A DNA stretch of 64,000 bases. It comes from Diplonema papillatum. Lineage: Eukaryota; Euglenozoa; Diplonemea; Diplonemida; Diplonemidae. The notes beneath the pieces are model-generated. The model ran no database searches. It worked only from the letters and a program-made list of their open reading frames with translations, and was not told the DNA's origin. Shown here piece by piece: positions 11,144-21,968 of the stretch. Both the position numbers and the translations under genes were made by a program. How positions within the stretch are numbered: position 1 is the first letter of the stretch; each line of letters starts with the position of its first letter. The DNA lies in the NCBI GenBank assembly GCA_030068145.1, contig JAPJBO010000259.1, forward strand, positions 124,001 through 188,000, in the 5' to 3' direction.

Positions 11144-11668
11144 TGAGACCTGCCGGCCCTAAAACGGCACAGGACTGGTTCTCCATTGACAAACGCCTTG
11201 CTTAAGCTCGGCACCCGGTTGCTTTGGCAACCTGTCGCTTTTGTGACGCCACAAACTTCGTTTCCCGAGACGTTACCATACGGCCCAACCCCCGAACACC
11301 AAGAGAGGTACAGTTTGGAAGGGACTGCATGTCAAAGCAGGAAAAGGCATATGGAAACGCTCAGAACCGATAAAGAACAAAAAAAGTCGTAACCCAACAC
11401 AGGACGAGAAGGAAGGAGCAGCACCACCAGAACGAGAAAGAACAAAAAAAGAAGCATACTACGCACCAAACCCACCACCCTCCCCAACCCGGGCTTCCTT
11501 TTTACCCCTGCAAACCCGTGAATAGGTGCTACGGGAGTATCTGGCAACCGCTGCTAACAGAGGGGCGGTGTCTTGGGACAGCACACTCGGACGCAGAAGC
11601 CGACAAAGAAGCCGTGACAGAGACTGGCCAAACTCCGAATTCGCGAGAACGGTTGGCAGCGCGAGCGG

Positions 11669-13732
11669 GTGGAAGAGGCCTGGCTCGAGTGGTCACGAGT
11701 CAGTGAGCAGTATTTGCAGGATGCGTTCGCAGTCCCTGTGGAAGAGAGAGGAAGGGGTTCCGGCCGGGGGATGAAGACATTGCCGAGGAGGGTCTGTGTC
11801 ACGGCGGGCACTGCGACCGACGGGTCGGGGGCAGCAAACAGCAGGCAACTACGGCTCAGAAAGGCCATCCACCGGATGGAACGCATCTGCAGCTACCTCG
11901 CGCAACGTCGCGGGCCGGAAGCTGTTCCACATGAGGTGTCCCTCTGCTGGCAGAACTGCAAGCGGCTGGCACAAGCGTGCATGGAGGGCGACCAAGGCGC
12001 AGGGGGGTTTCCGGATCATGAGAAGGCGAAACAGCTGCTCACAGCGTTGCGGGAGGAGACGAGTAGGCTCGGAAGAGAAGGATCTGCGGCCAGGTTTACG
12101 AAGTACCGAGACAAGCTGAACGAGAGGGCGGACGCGAGCAGACGATGTCTAGCGACCGTCTGCGCCGGTCGCGCTGAGCCGTCGGGTGTGTTGCGCACCG
12201 GAGCGAAGATGACTGCAAATGTGGACGAGATGGACGAGGTGTTGCACACTGCGTGGGACGCTATCCTGCGTAAATACAAGGACCGGCCAGAGCCGGAGTA
12301 CGGACCGTTTCGGGATCGGTTCCAGGAGCACATCGACACACACTTGATGGAACCCGGGACGATCACGGGGGAGGAGCTGCGGACTCTGCTAAGGAAGAAG
12401 CCGAAGAAAAGCGCGTCAGGCGTGGATGGCTGGCGCATGGCTGAACTGCGGGAGTTGCCGCTTCCCCTGCTGAATGCGCTAGCGGATGTCATGAACCTGG
12501 TCGAAGTGACTGGGGTTTGGCCGGCGAGCATGACAACTGCCCTGGTGTCGATGGTGCCGAAGGATGAGAGCCAAGACCCGCTGCACACGAGGCCAATAAC
12601 CGTCACGTCCGCTGTGTACCGCCTATGGGCGTGCCGCAGGCTTGCGGACATAGTCCTGTGGCAGGAGAAGTGGATCGAAGAAGGACAGAAGGGCTTTCGA
12701 CCGGGTCACCGTATCGAGGACGTCCTGATGGAGATAGGGCTCGAGATGGAGGACGCCTTGCTAGATGGAGAGCCGCTCTACGGGGTGGCGCTGGACTTCC
12801 GGAAATGTTTCGACATGGTCCCGCGAGAGATAGTGCTGCGCCTGGCCGGGGACTTAGGGTTGCACAATCGGGTTCTCAAGCCGCTGAGGGCGATCTACAG
12901 ACTGCTCGCGAGACGCTTCAAGCTGCCTCTAGGGGTGGGCAGGGAGTTTAGTGTGACCAATGGTATCCTTCAAGGGTGCCCTGTATCCGTCATCCTCATC
13001 AATGCCCTGCTGTCGGTAGTGATGAAGGCGGTCAAGAAAGAAGCGGAGGGGGTGAGCCCAAAGTCGTACGCGGACGATGCCACGCTGCTATCGCGGCTGT
13101 CGGAGGCCGCCCTGCAAAAGGGGGTGGACGTGGTAGACGAGTTCTGCACGCTCACCGGAATGGAGCTGAACCTCCAGAAAACGGTCGCCTTCTCGGCGAG
13201 ACGTAGGCATCAGTCGACGCTCAGACTCCGCAGCGTGGATGAAAGGTCCGACTCGGAGAGGGTGGAGAAGGCGGCTGCCCTGGCGGAAGGCCTCCGCCAT
13301 GCGCCGTTCCGGTACGAGAAGCGGGTCCGGATTGTACAGTCGAATGTGCTGCCGGCGGCGCTGTCAGGCTGCTCTTTCGCGCCGGTGTCGAAGGTGGCAA
13401 TGAAACGGCTGACGACGTCGGTGATGGGACTGATCTGGGGTGGGTCCAACCCAAAGCGCGCGAGGGAGATGGTCCTAAACTTTCAGGAGAAGGGCCACCT
13501 GACGGACCCCAGTACATGCCTAGCATATAGGGTGACGACGGCGTTCTACGCGGCGTGCGAGAGGTTGCCACGACTTCTGCCTCTGATGGAGAGCATCCAG
13601 GGAAGGTACGCCGAGGAGGACCTACCCCTGGGGCCAGTTGGACTGGCGATGAAGAGCATGGAGGAGTGTGGACACGTATGGGGACCAGGGCCCCTGTCTC
13701 GCACGCTGAGGAATGGTGCAGGCCGGAGCTGA
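11669..13732 (+). CDS. Reverse transcriptase domain of LINE ORF (5' piece)
   Basis: RNA-dependent DNA polymerase that would copy element RNA at a nicked target. Counting from 11669: RPITVTSAVYRLW (~309-320), KGFRPGHRIEDV (~341-352), motif A YGVALDFRKCFD with the catalytic Asp near 376, motif B NGILQGCPVS (~431), motif C YADD (467-470) and motif D TGMELNLQKT. The catalytic Asp residues are intact. The frame is open from 11618, but the first in-frame ATG is near 11771, so the true start is unclear. The frame ends at 13732, while the protein clearly continues in another frame (13555-15417): a one-base frameshift lies within about 13650-13735, where a GGGCCCC run makes an indel likely. No in-frame slippery heptamer was seen, so inactivation is more likely than programmed shifting. 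Confidence 0.85.
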   Translation: MEEAWLEWSRVSEQYLQDAFAVPVEERGRGSGRGMKTLPRRVCVTAGTATDGSGAANSRQLRLRKAIHRMERICSYLAQRRGPEAVPHEVSLCWQNCKRLAQACMEGDQGAGGFPDHEKAKQLLTALREETSRLGREGSAARFTKYRDKLNERADASRRCLATVCAGRAEPSGVLRTGAKMTANVDEMDEVLHTAWDAILRKYKDRPEPEYGPFRDRFQEHIDTHLMEPGTITGEELRTLLRKKPKKSASGVDGWRMAELRELPLPLLNALADVMNLVEVTGVWPASMTTALVSMVPKDESQDPLHTRPITVTSAVYRLWACRRLADIVLWQEKWIEEGQKGFRPGHRIEDVLMEIGLEMEDALLDGEPLYGVALDFRKCFDMVPREIVLRLAGDLGLHNRVLKPLRAIYRLLARRFKLPLGVGREFSVTNGILQGCPVSVILINALLSVVMKAVKKEAEGVSPKSYADDATLLSRLSEAALQKGVDVVDEFCTLTGMELNLQKTVAFSARRRHQSTLRLRSVDERSDSERVEKAAALAEGLRHAPFRYEKRVRIVQSNVLPAALSGCSFAPVSKVAMKRLTTSVMGLIWGGSNPKRAREMVLNFQEKGHLTDPSTCLAYRVTTAFYAACERLPRLLPLMESIQGRYAEEDLPLGPVGLAMKSMEECGHVWGPGPLSRTLRNGAGRS

Positions 13733-15417
13733 GCCGCTGCAAGCACTGTGGAAGCGGCGACACCGAGGACGAGAAACACGTATTCTGGGACTGCGGAGCG
13801 TACTCGCACATACGGCGACGAGAGGCACATGCCGAGCTGATGGCGGCCAACCGCGCCGACTGGCCCAGATGCACGCTGGAACACGGAGTGGTAGTACCCG
13901 AGAATGCCCACTTCTCGAGGCGGCTCCAGGAGATGATGGCTGAAATCCTTGCGGAGCGGGCAGGGCTCGAAGCACGAGGCTGGGTAGCCAGGAACCCCAC
14001 GACCCCCTGGTCGAGAGCGGATGCGATGCCTGCCGAGAAGCTCGACCACCCCTTTGCGCGGATTGCCCCGGCATGGGCGTGGGAGCGGAACAAGGCCTGG
14101 GGGCTACCGACGTTTTATGCGTTGGTAGCGTGGCTGTCAGACATGGAGTGGACCGAGAACGGGCAGGCGTCAATGCTAGAGCTTGCCATCGACTTTGAAC
14201 TCTTTTCAGGCCTCAGCATACCGCTGCACGAGAATGCACCGAAGGGGGTGAGGGAGCGAGGAAACGTCCTGCGCTGCATGATCAGCGCGTTGGACAAGCT
14301 GGCGACACAGCAAGGGCTGGGGAGTTGCGAGCGAGGCGAGAGAGTATGCCCGACGACGTCGCTGTCGTTCATGGGCATCACGGGGATATCGGGGGTGCGG
14401 CCCAGGCCCCGCTTTCGCGAGGCACACACGGGGACGATCCTCGAAGAGCAGGTGAAGGGAAGCGATGTAGGGACGCAGTTCCCGACGTACCCGGACTGGA
14501 CGGCCGAGAGAGCGGCGAGGTGGGCCCTGCCTGCCCCACCACAGCTGCACCCCGACCCCGTGCATATGCCGGGTGTCGGAGTAGAGAAAGCGCTCGTCAC
14601 CTGCGCGACCCACCACAAGGGGAAGTGTGAGGCGTGTCGAGCACTCGTCCGAAGGGACGTGCCCACGGTAGAGATGTGCTGTCGGCACCATCACCACGCT
14701 GACGATGGGCAGCCGATCGCGGTGTGCGTGGAGCACAGCACGACGAAATGCGGCGAGTGCAAGACGGCGGCGGCGTGCTGCCGCAGCGGGCATCATGCCT
14801 GCCGCACGCATGGCAGAGGAACCTGCCAGGAATGCAGGAGGCTCCCTACGTTGGCGCAGAGGAGACCGGCAGCGTGCTGCCGCCGCGGCCACCACCAACC
14901 CAACGAACCGAACGCCCCGGCAACCCCCGGACACAGCAAAAAGAAGAAGAGACCCCTCTCACCCACCCAGGTGGGCGTACAACGAGAAACACCGGCGGGA
15001 AAGCGCGCGGCGCAGGCACCGCCCGCCGTGGTGAAGCAGAAGACGGCGACGACCGGACGGGCGGCCAAGAGGCCGCCACCAACGCCAGGGACCGGCGAAC
15101 GACCAGCGTTGAAGAAGAGGGTGCTCGGCACCCCGAAGGAGAGCCCGATCGCCGGCCGCAAGCGGAAGAAGGCGAAGGCGACCACACCCGAGTCAGGGGT
15201 GCAACGAAAAAAGAGGAAGGCCCTTAAAGCAAGCGGCTACCAGAAACGTCCGACGTCCCCAAGCACTCCAGTGCCCTCGAGAGTGAAAAACGTGCAAGCC
15301 TGTCCGCACCTGTGCCCCCCCACGCAATCTCCAGAACCGCAAGAAAGCCCAGCGCCCCTGGCGCCACAAGTACTCGACCTTGACGACGCAATGACAGGTG
15401 ACGACGTCATAAAGTAA
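13555..15417 (+). CDS. LINE ORF 3' piece: zinc knuckle and Cys/His-rich tail
   Basis: Continuation of the reverse-transcriptase protein after the frameshift; probably only residues from about 13690 are real. It starts with a CxxC...H...C knuckle (CKHCGSGDTEDEKHVFWDC), as found downstream of the polymerase in many LINEs. A helical region follows, then, at about 14600-14890, three copies of a Cys/His module of the form C-x2-H-x(4,5)-C-x2-C-R-...-C-C-R-x2-HH. The last ~170 residues are Lys/Arg/Pro-rich with nuclear-localisation-like KKKKRP and RKRKK runs. The repeated module is plausibly a nucleic-acid-binding zinc array; that role is inferred. Confidence 0.75.
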   Translation: MREVATTSASDGEHPGKVRRGGPTPGASWTGDEEHGGVWTRMGTRAPVSHAEEWCRPELSRCKHCGSGDTEDEKHVFWDCGAYSHIRRREAHAELMAANRADWPRCTLEHGVVVPENAHFSRRLQEMMAEILAERAGLEARGWVARNPTTPWSRADAMPAEKLDHPFARIAPAWAWERNKAWGLPTFYALVAWLSDMEWTENGQASMLELAIDFELFSGLSIPLHENAPKGVRERGNVLRCMISALDKLATQQGLGSCERGERVCPTTSLSFMGITGISGVRPRPRFREAHTGTILEEQVKGSDVGTQFPTYPDWTAERAARWALPAPPQLHPDPVHMPGVGVEKALVTCATHHKGKCEACRALVRRDVPTVEMCCRHHHHADDGQPIAVCVEHSTTKCGECKTAAACCRSGHHACRTHGRGTCQECRRLPTLAQRRPAACCRRGHHQPNEPNAPATPGHSKKKKRPLSPTQVGVQRETPAGKRAAQAPPAVVKQKTATTGRAAKRPPPTPGTGERPALKKRVLGTPKESPIAGRKRKKAKATTPESGVQRKKRKALKASGYQKRPTSPSTPVPSRVKNVQACPHLCPPTQSPEPQESPAPLAPQVLDLDDAMTGDDVIK

Positions 15418-15690
15418 CCTTAAGCGGCGACACAGTGCATGCTAATCCATGTGGTTCATGTACTTAAAAGAACTCAATGCTTAACAGTGCTCACGTGGGC
15501 GGTGTCTTCGGACAGCACCTCGTGATGTTCGCATCACAAAACAAAGAAGACAGTGAAATGGTCGTTACCTGGTCGGGTTTCGCTCGCGACCGTTTCCTGA
15601 ACAATCCTTCACTAAATCCGCGGTTAAATAACCTGGCCTCAGTGGTGCAAGCACCACGCGCTCTTCAAACCCAAGAAACATTTTCCCCCC

Positions 15691-15735
15691 GGTAAGAACC
15701 CGGCAGAAACCCGGCAGGAACCCGGCAGAACTTGG
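15691..15735 (+). repeat. LINE 3' tail of CCCGGCAGAA repeats
   Basis: Short repeats (GAACCCGGCAGAAACCCGG and variants) immediately follow the terminal poly-C. The related tail after the copy at 61343 reads CAAACCCGGCACAAACCCGG, and an isolated tail lies at 58549-58595. Confidence 0.75.
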
Positions 15736-16226
15736 TTTTGATCACACCATACGAACTTTTAAAAGAGCCGAAAAGCATCGGAAGCCATGTGTCAGATGTG
15801 TAAAAAAGTTCGAATGCTCGTATCATCAGCCACATCATGGAATACATACCCGTGCCGCAGGCGCGGAAACCTTTGAAGCTGCCGGGTGAGTCCAGTGCTG
15901 CAGGCGCTCTGCAAAAACTGTATGACCAGCCACACGGGTTCACTCCTACACCCAGCTATCTCAGACCGGATCTCAGGCCGGAGGAATTCCTCCGGGGCCT
16001 TAGCACCTTTGTTTTTGAGGAATTCCTCAGGGGGTTTTCTCAGGGCACTGCTGAGGGATCATCCCCTTTACGCGCCTGTACTTCAGGATCGGCTCCTCCA
16101 GCTGCTGCCTCGAGGTTTGGGCGACGCTCAGTGTAGTCCCCGCGCAATCGAGTCCAATTTCAATATGACAGGTACCATTCCCTACCTCCAATAAGAATCT
16201 GAACCAAATAAGCTAAGAGCCATGAC
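15736..16226. other. Intergenic with GAGGAATTCCTC dispersed repeat
   Basis: 15936-16040 matches 38930-39095 in reverse orientation, including GGAGGAATTCCTCC and ACACGGGTTCACTCCTAC. The rest is unassigned and must contain the promoter of the downstream phosphatase gene; no core element stands out. Confidence 0.5.
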
Positions 16227-17561
16227 ATGGCGTCGCCGCGTCTGGAGATGGCCTTGTGGCAGCTTCCACGTTCTCTTTATCTCAAACGGGAAAATGTGAA
16301 GGTGGCCATCTGCACTTGGAATTCACAACACGCTCGGGCATCGGGGATCAAAGGACTCGAGAAATGGATACATGCGAAAAGGGGGACCGAAATAATTGTT
16401 GTAGGCATGCAAGAGGTACGTAAAAGCGACGACTGGATAGACAAACTTACGAATGAACTCCTACAATTCGACTATCTCCGGGTTGCAACCGTTGCAAAAC
16501 ATGAACTCCTCATTTGTGTGTTTGCCATTAAGCGTTGCGCAGCTGCCATTACCAACATTGCTGACGACTCTACCCGCACTGGGCACGTTTTTTCAGACAA
16601 AGGCTCGGTCTCATTACGATTCGCACTGTTCTCCAAGAAGTTTCTCTTTATTAACTGTCACCTGGATCATAGTATCGAAACGAGCAAAGCACGTAATTCC
16701 GGGTACCATCAGATACTGCAGCTCGTGAATGCTGGGCCTCCGAAGGACCCGAATTGCAGCTCTCTCGTCAACATGGTAGAAGCCGAAACTGACGTACTGG
16801 CGAGATCTCACTTGTCTGTCCCCGGATCCCCTGGATCACTGAAACGTTCAGCATCTCCTTCTAGCGAAACGTCTAACTCGCCCACTATGGATGGAGTTGT
16901 CAAGGAACCACAGCTGTCTCTTTCTGATGATGACGACCACCCGTCTTGGGCGTTTCCACAAGCGAAGGACCATGCTGCCACTACGCCGTCCTTGGGCTCA
17001 TCTCGTGCCACCAAACACGACTATGTCTTTTGGCTGGGAAACATGAACTACAGAGTTGACGCATCCGTTGAGGACGTGATGTACTGGATAGCGAAAAAGC
17101 AGTATGAAGAAATTGTGGCTCGCGATCAGATGACTGCTGCAATGAAAGAAGGTTCAGGTTTCGTGGGGTTTCACGAAGCACCGATTACGTTTGCACCGAC
17201 ATATAAGTTCTTCCATGACCGAGAAGATTACGACATAAGCAAGCGCCTCGGAACGAAACGAGTACCCTCGTATACAGATCGTGTTCTGTGGCACACTGCT
17301 GTACCCGTGACGTCGTTTCTTCCAGCTGCCAGCAGTTTGGTTCGCCCGTTAAAGTACAAGTCGTATCCGCGCGTTCGTGGTTCAGACCACGTCCCTCTCT
17401 CGCTCGTCGTTTCCACAGCTGTCTATGCTCCTGACGAACACCAAATGGAGTGCGTGAAAGACCTCGTGCTTGATGGGAGATTGCCGCAGGAAATTGAGCA
17501 GGTACTGTCTGCTAAACAAGGTACGGTTTTGACTTTCAAGTTCATTCTAGATAGCAAGTAA
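16227..17561 (+). CDS. Inositol polyphosphate 5-phosphatase-like protein
   Basis: The family removes the 5-phosphate from inositol phosphates and phosphoinositides at membranes. Single-exon frame, 444 residues, ATG at 16227. Catalytic-fold motifs in order: ICTWNSQ (~28), MQEV (61-64), the GSVSLRF...FINCHLDH block (126-148), HDYVFWLGNMNYRV (264-277), APTYKF (323), KRVPSYTDRVLW (344-355) and SDHVPL (386-391). A Ser/Pro/Asp-rich insert (about 195-262) separates the two halves of the domain and looks disordered. The family signature WxGDxN(F/Y)R here reads WLGNMNYR: the usual catalytic Asp is Asn272. The other metal and phosphate motifs look intact, so activity may be weakened or lost. No membrane segment or other domain. 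It is the first of five same-strand genes. Confidence 0.9.
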   Translation: MASPRLEMALWQLPRSLYLKRENVKVAICTWNSQHARASGIKGLEKWIHAKRGTEIIVVGMQEVRKSDDWIDKLTNELLQFDYLRVATVAKHELLICVFAIKRCAAAITNIADDSTRTGHVFSDKGSVSLRFALFSKKFLFINCHLDHSIETSKARNSGYHQILQLVNAGPPKDPNCSSLVNMVEAETDVLARSHLSVPGSPGSLKRSASPSSETSNSPTMDGVVKEPQLSLSDDDDHPSWAFPQAKDHAATTPSLGSSRATKHDYVFWLGNMNYRVDASVEDVMYWIAKKQYEEIVARDQMTAAMKEGSGFVGFHEAPITFAPTYKFFHDREDYDISKRLGTKRVPSYTDRVLWHTAVPVTSFLPAASSLVRPLKYKSYPRVRGSDHVPLSLVVSTAVYAPDEHQMECVKDLVLDGRLPQEIEQVLSAKQGTVLTFKFILDSK

Positions 17562-18008
17562 CATGGTCCACAGTAAGAATTCTCTCCAGTTCGTATCAGT
17601 TGGCTTCTTGGTCTTCCGAATCAGTTGGCTTCTTAGTCTTCCAGTAGATCGCACACAATAAACTGTCGTGCCTTCCTGAAACTATTTCCCTCGACAAGTG
17701 GGATGTACTTCGCTTCAGACGTTACCCACACCATGGACTTTACCGGACACACACCCATACCTATCGACCTTAAGATGTACAAAGCATGACGCCCCGCGCT
17801 GCTCCACGTGTACGAGAAGGCGAATGCCCCCGGACACCTGCTGCAGTCAGCAACATGCAAATCACGAAGAAGGAAGCCAAGAAGCCAATGCCAGTCGAGG
17901 CGCACGTCGCGACCACGAGCGGCTGGCTGGTGCATCGGCAGTAACGTAAGTGCATTGTGCAACTGGGCTACTCCGCTCGGGGGTTATTGCAGTTTACTGA
18001 GGGAATAG
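17562..18008. other. Intergenic; possible copia-like remnant on minus strand
   Basis: Minus-strand reading 17962-17633 contains ALYILRS...TSEAKYIPLVEG...LLED, loosely like the end of a Ty1/copia RNase H region. Part of it (TACTTCGCTTCAGACGTTACC at 17705) recurs at 32722. A plus-strand frame from ATG 17785 (52 codons) could instead be a 5' exon of the next gene; its junction does not resolve. Confidence 0.25.
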
Positions 18009-19828
<1,820 letters not shown>

Positions 19829-20366
19829 TCCAGCAGAGTGCGGTTTCCAGGTTTCCATTTTCTGGTTAAGAAGAAATTAAAAGGTCCACCCGGACAACCG
19901 TCAAAGCGTGCCCCGTGTTAGTGTTGCCTTGTTAGTAAGGACCACCATAGTCATGACCGCCAGGCCGCTCCTGTACGGCTGGATCGAATCCCGTGTGTTC
20001 GACAGTAGTACACAGTTGCTTCAGGCTGGGCAGGCTGGCTTTCCAGCCTCTGACTATCCGCATACCGTTGTCTCGGTTATGCCGAGGACCCCCAGTGATC
20101 CACCAGTATTTTGTGCCCGCCGTACAAACGCTGCTCGTTTTGTGGCCTGGCCACTGCCCCTTCGGGGTTCTCGACTTCATCTAACTAATCCCGTGTACTA
20201 GATTGTCCAAAACAAAGCTCGCGAAAATTGGACCTTTCTCTTGTCTTCGACTTTACTTGCCCGCATTCAAAAGTTTGCTGATGCAGCGGTCTGTTGCTTG
20301 CGGTCGTGTCTAGTTCAGCTGGTGGACGTTTGCGGCAGATTCCAGTCGGTTGGGACAAAATGTCCG
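19829..20366. other. Intergenic, nothing recognised
   Basis: Open frames at 19908-20201 (plus) and 19932-20180 (minus) overlap and show no domain. The 3' end of the coiled-coil gene and the promoter of the sirtuin gene must lie here. Confidence 0.5.
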
Positions 20367-21431
20367 ATGCTGCTTCCGGAACCAGAACACACCCTTGTCA
20401 TCAAACTGTGGCGGTACGGATCCAAAATAAAAACTGAGACCAGAAGACTCACCGACAGGGAAAAGGCGAACATGCATGGGGGAGAGAGTGCAATACGGCG
20501 AGCAGCGGAGCTGTATAGTGCAGCGGACCGAATTCTGGTCTTGGCGGGGGCTGGAATGGGTGTTGATTCTGGCATCGGCACTTTTAGAGGCATTCATGCT
20601 GGGACCTGGCCAAACATGAATACGTATCAGCCCATCCCTGCTGCGCCTGATGGAACAATGGGCCTCTCTCAGTTGAATAATGCGCGCTGGTTCGAGGAGG
20701 ACCCAGCGATGGCGTGGGACTTCTGGTTGTGGTGCTTCAGAACATACACGCAGAAAACGCCGCATGAGGGGTATCGGATTGTTAGGGACATGGTGCGAGA
20801 AAAGAATGGGTTTGTGGTTACAACGAATATCGACAGCCACTTCGAAGTCGCAGGGATCCCAGTTGATAGGCTGAGGGAATTACATGGAAGGGTTCAGAGG
20901 CTGAAATGCAGCGGGAAGGGACGGTGTGTAGAAGTGAAGAAGGTAGGAGGGGAGGAGGACCTGCGGCCGATCGACTTCGCGGAAGACTTTGCAGAGGGCG
21001 AAGTGGCCCGCAACGACCCGTGCTCCGAGGTATGGACCTTAAAGGACAACCTGTTGCCGCCAGACGGAGGAGGTTCCTGTGTCCTGCGATGCTCTTGCGG
21101 TGCGGTAGCTCGTCCGGACGTTACTTTATTCGGTGATATCTCATGGCCATCCAGTCCCCCCCCAGGTCCCGCTCGCGACCAGCACCGGAGCTATGCTACT
21201 TGGCTATCTTCACTGGGCGAGGAGGAAACGTTGGTTATACTTGAGATCGGCGCAGGTACCGCGATGCCAGCTCTTCGGGCACTGGGAACCGATCTGCTAG
21301 CATCGCGACCCAACACCGCCAGTCTCGTCCGCATAAACACAGAGGAAAGTACCGTGCTCAGCGAAACCGACGCGGCAGTTCCTATTTCCGCCAAAGAAGC
21401 TCTCCTTCGGTTGTGGACACTGAGTCGGTAG
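20367..21431 (+). CDS. Sirtuin (SIR2-family NAD-dependent deacylase-like)
   Basis: The family transfers acyl groups from lysine to NAD. With ATG at 20367 the protein has 354 residues; the open frame extends further up to 20241 without ATG, and a later Met lies at residue 36. Motifs: GAGMGVDSGIGTFRG (61-75, NAD pocket), FEEDPAMAWDF (109-119), TTNIDSHFEVAG (152-163), catalytic His173 in ELHG, RPDVTLFGD (249-257), EIGAGTAMPALR (293-304) and LVRIN (320-324). The FxxDPxxAW...PHEGY layout resembles bacterial and protist SIR2 proteins more than classical animal sirtuins. The zinc module is odd: instead of CxxC...CxxC there is C181-x5-C187, then about 50 acidic residues, then C238-x3-C242-x-C244. TTNIDSHFE replaces the usual QNIDGLH. 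The fold is clear; activity is uncertain. Confidence 0.85.
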   Translation: MLLPEPEHTLVIKLWRYGSKIKTETRRLTDREKANMHGGESAIRRAAELYSAADRILVLAGAGMGVDSGIGTFRGIHAGTWPNMNTYQPIPAAPDGTMGLSQLNNARWFEEDPAMAWDFWLWCFRTYTQKTPHEGYRIVRDMVREKNGFVVTTNIDSHFEVAGIPVDRLRELHGRVQRLKCSGKGRCVEVKKVGGEEDLRPIDFAEDFAEGEVARNDPCSEVWTLKDNLLPPDGGGSCVLRCSCGAVARPDVTLFGDISWPSSPPPGPARDQHRSYATWLSSLGEEETLVILEIGAGTAMPALRALGTDLLASRPNTASLVRINTEESTVLSETDAAVPISAKEALLRLWTLSR

Positions 21432-21968
21432 CTTCAGCGCCTCAGTTCGAGCACCATTTTTTCATCAGCTGCACACCGCCTTCGTGAAGTTATCGCACGG
21501 GACGAAACCCTGCGCTGAGAGTGAGAGAGAGTAACTTTCTCCAACCGCTACTTGACGCGTTTTGTTACTGCTGGTGCAGTGAAATGTCGCTCAGCGGCCT
21601 TCGCTTCACGCCTCCCGCGCGGTTTGCCTTCGTCCCCTTTCGAACAGTACATCACAAGAAAAGGCCCGACCTAGTAGAATCGTGGTTGGTGATAATCAGC
21701 AGATCAGCAGGCAAAGTACTTATTCTTAGACAGTTCAAGCACTGTACATTGGAATCCCATGCGCTTTAGGAAAACGACAGCCCCGGCACACATGGCGAAA
21801 CACAGCAGGAATAACACAGACGAAAGCGTAAAACACGGACTTTGCAAAGTGACAGCCATTCTGTTTTCATGCATGGCGTAGCGGAAGGCGTAGCCTTGGC
21901 CCAGCCTTGGCCCAGTGCCTGAAGTGAGTCAGTAGGAGGCACCGTTGCGGGGAAGGAGGCGAAGCACC
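21432..21968. other. Intergenic, nothing recognised
   Basis: A short plus frame (21521-21769) has no domain. CTTGGCCCAGCCTTGGCCCAG near 21895 is a small tandem pair just upstream of the FYVE gene. Confidence 0.5.

Larger units (their letters stand above)
11228..15690 (+). mobile_element. LINE-type non-LTR retrotransposon
   Basis: A ~330-bp 5' region, a reverse-transcriptase reading frame in two pieces, and a ~270-bp 3' region ending in poly-C followed by short CCCGGCAGAA repeats (15691-15735). There are no long terminal repeats. No apurinic-type endonuclease was found upstream of the polymerase, so the copy may be 5'-incomplete or use another nuclease. The GC-rich coding region contrasts with the neighbouring AT-rich repeats. 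The exact 5' end is uncertain: 11144-11227 separates it from the preceding short copy. Confidence 0.8.

Noticed and set aside
13685..13697. Programmed -1 frameshift site in the LINE
   Set aside because: GGGCCCC is not aligned with the zero frame as a slippery heptamer; a simple indel is more likely.
11228..15690. LTR retrotransposon
   Set aside because: Similar sequences on both sides are the 5' and 3' parts of head-to-tail LINE-family copies; no integrase, protease or primer-binding site was seen.
19960..20000. tRNA-like GGATCGAATCCCG
   Set aside because: Resembles a T-loop box but no cloverleaf could be drawn around it.
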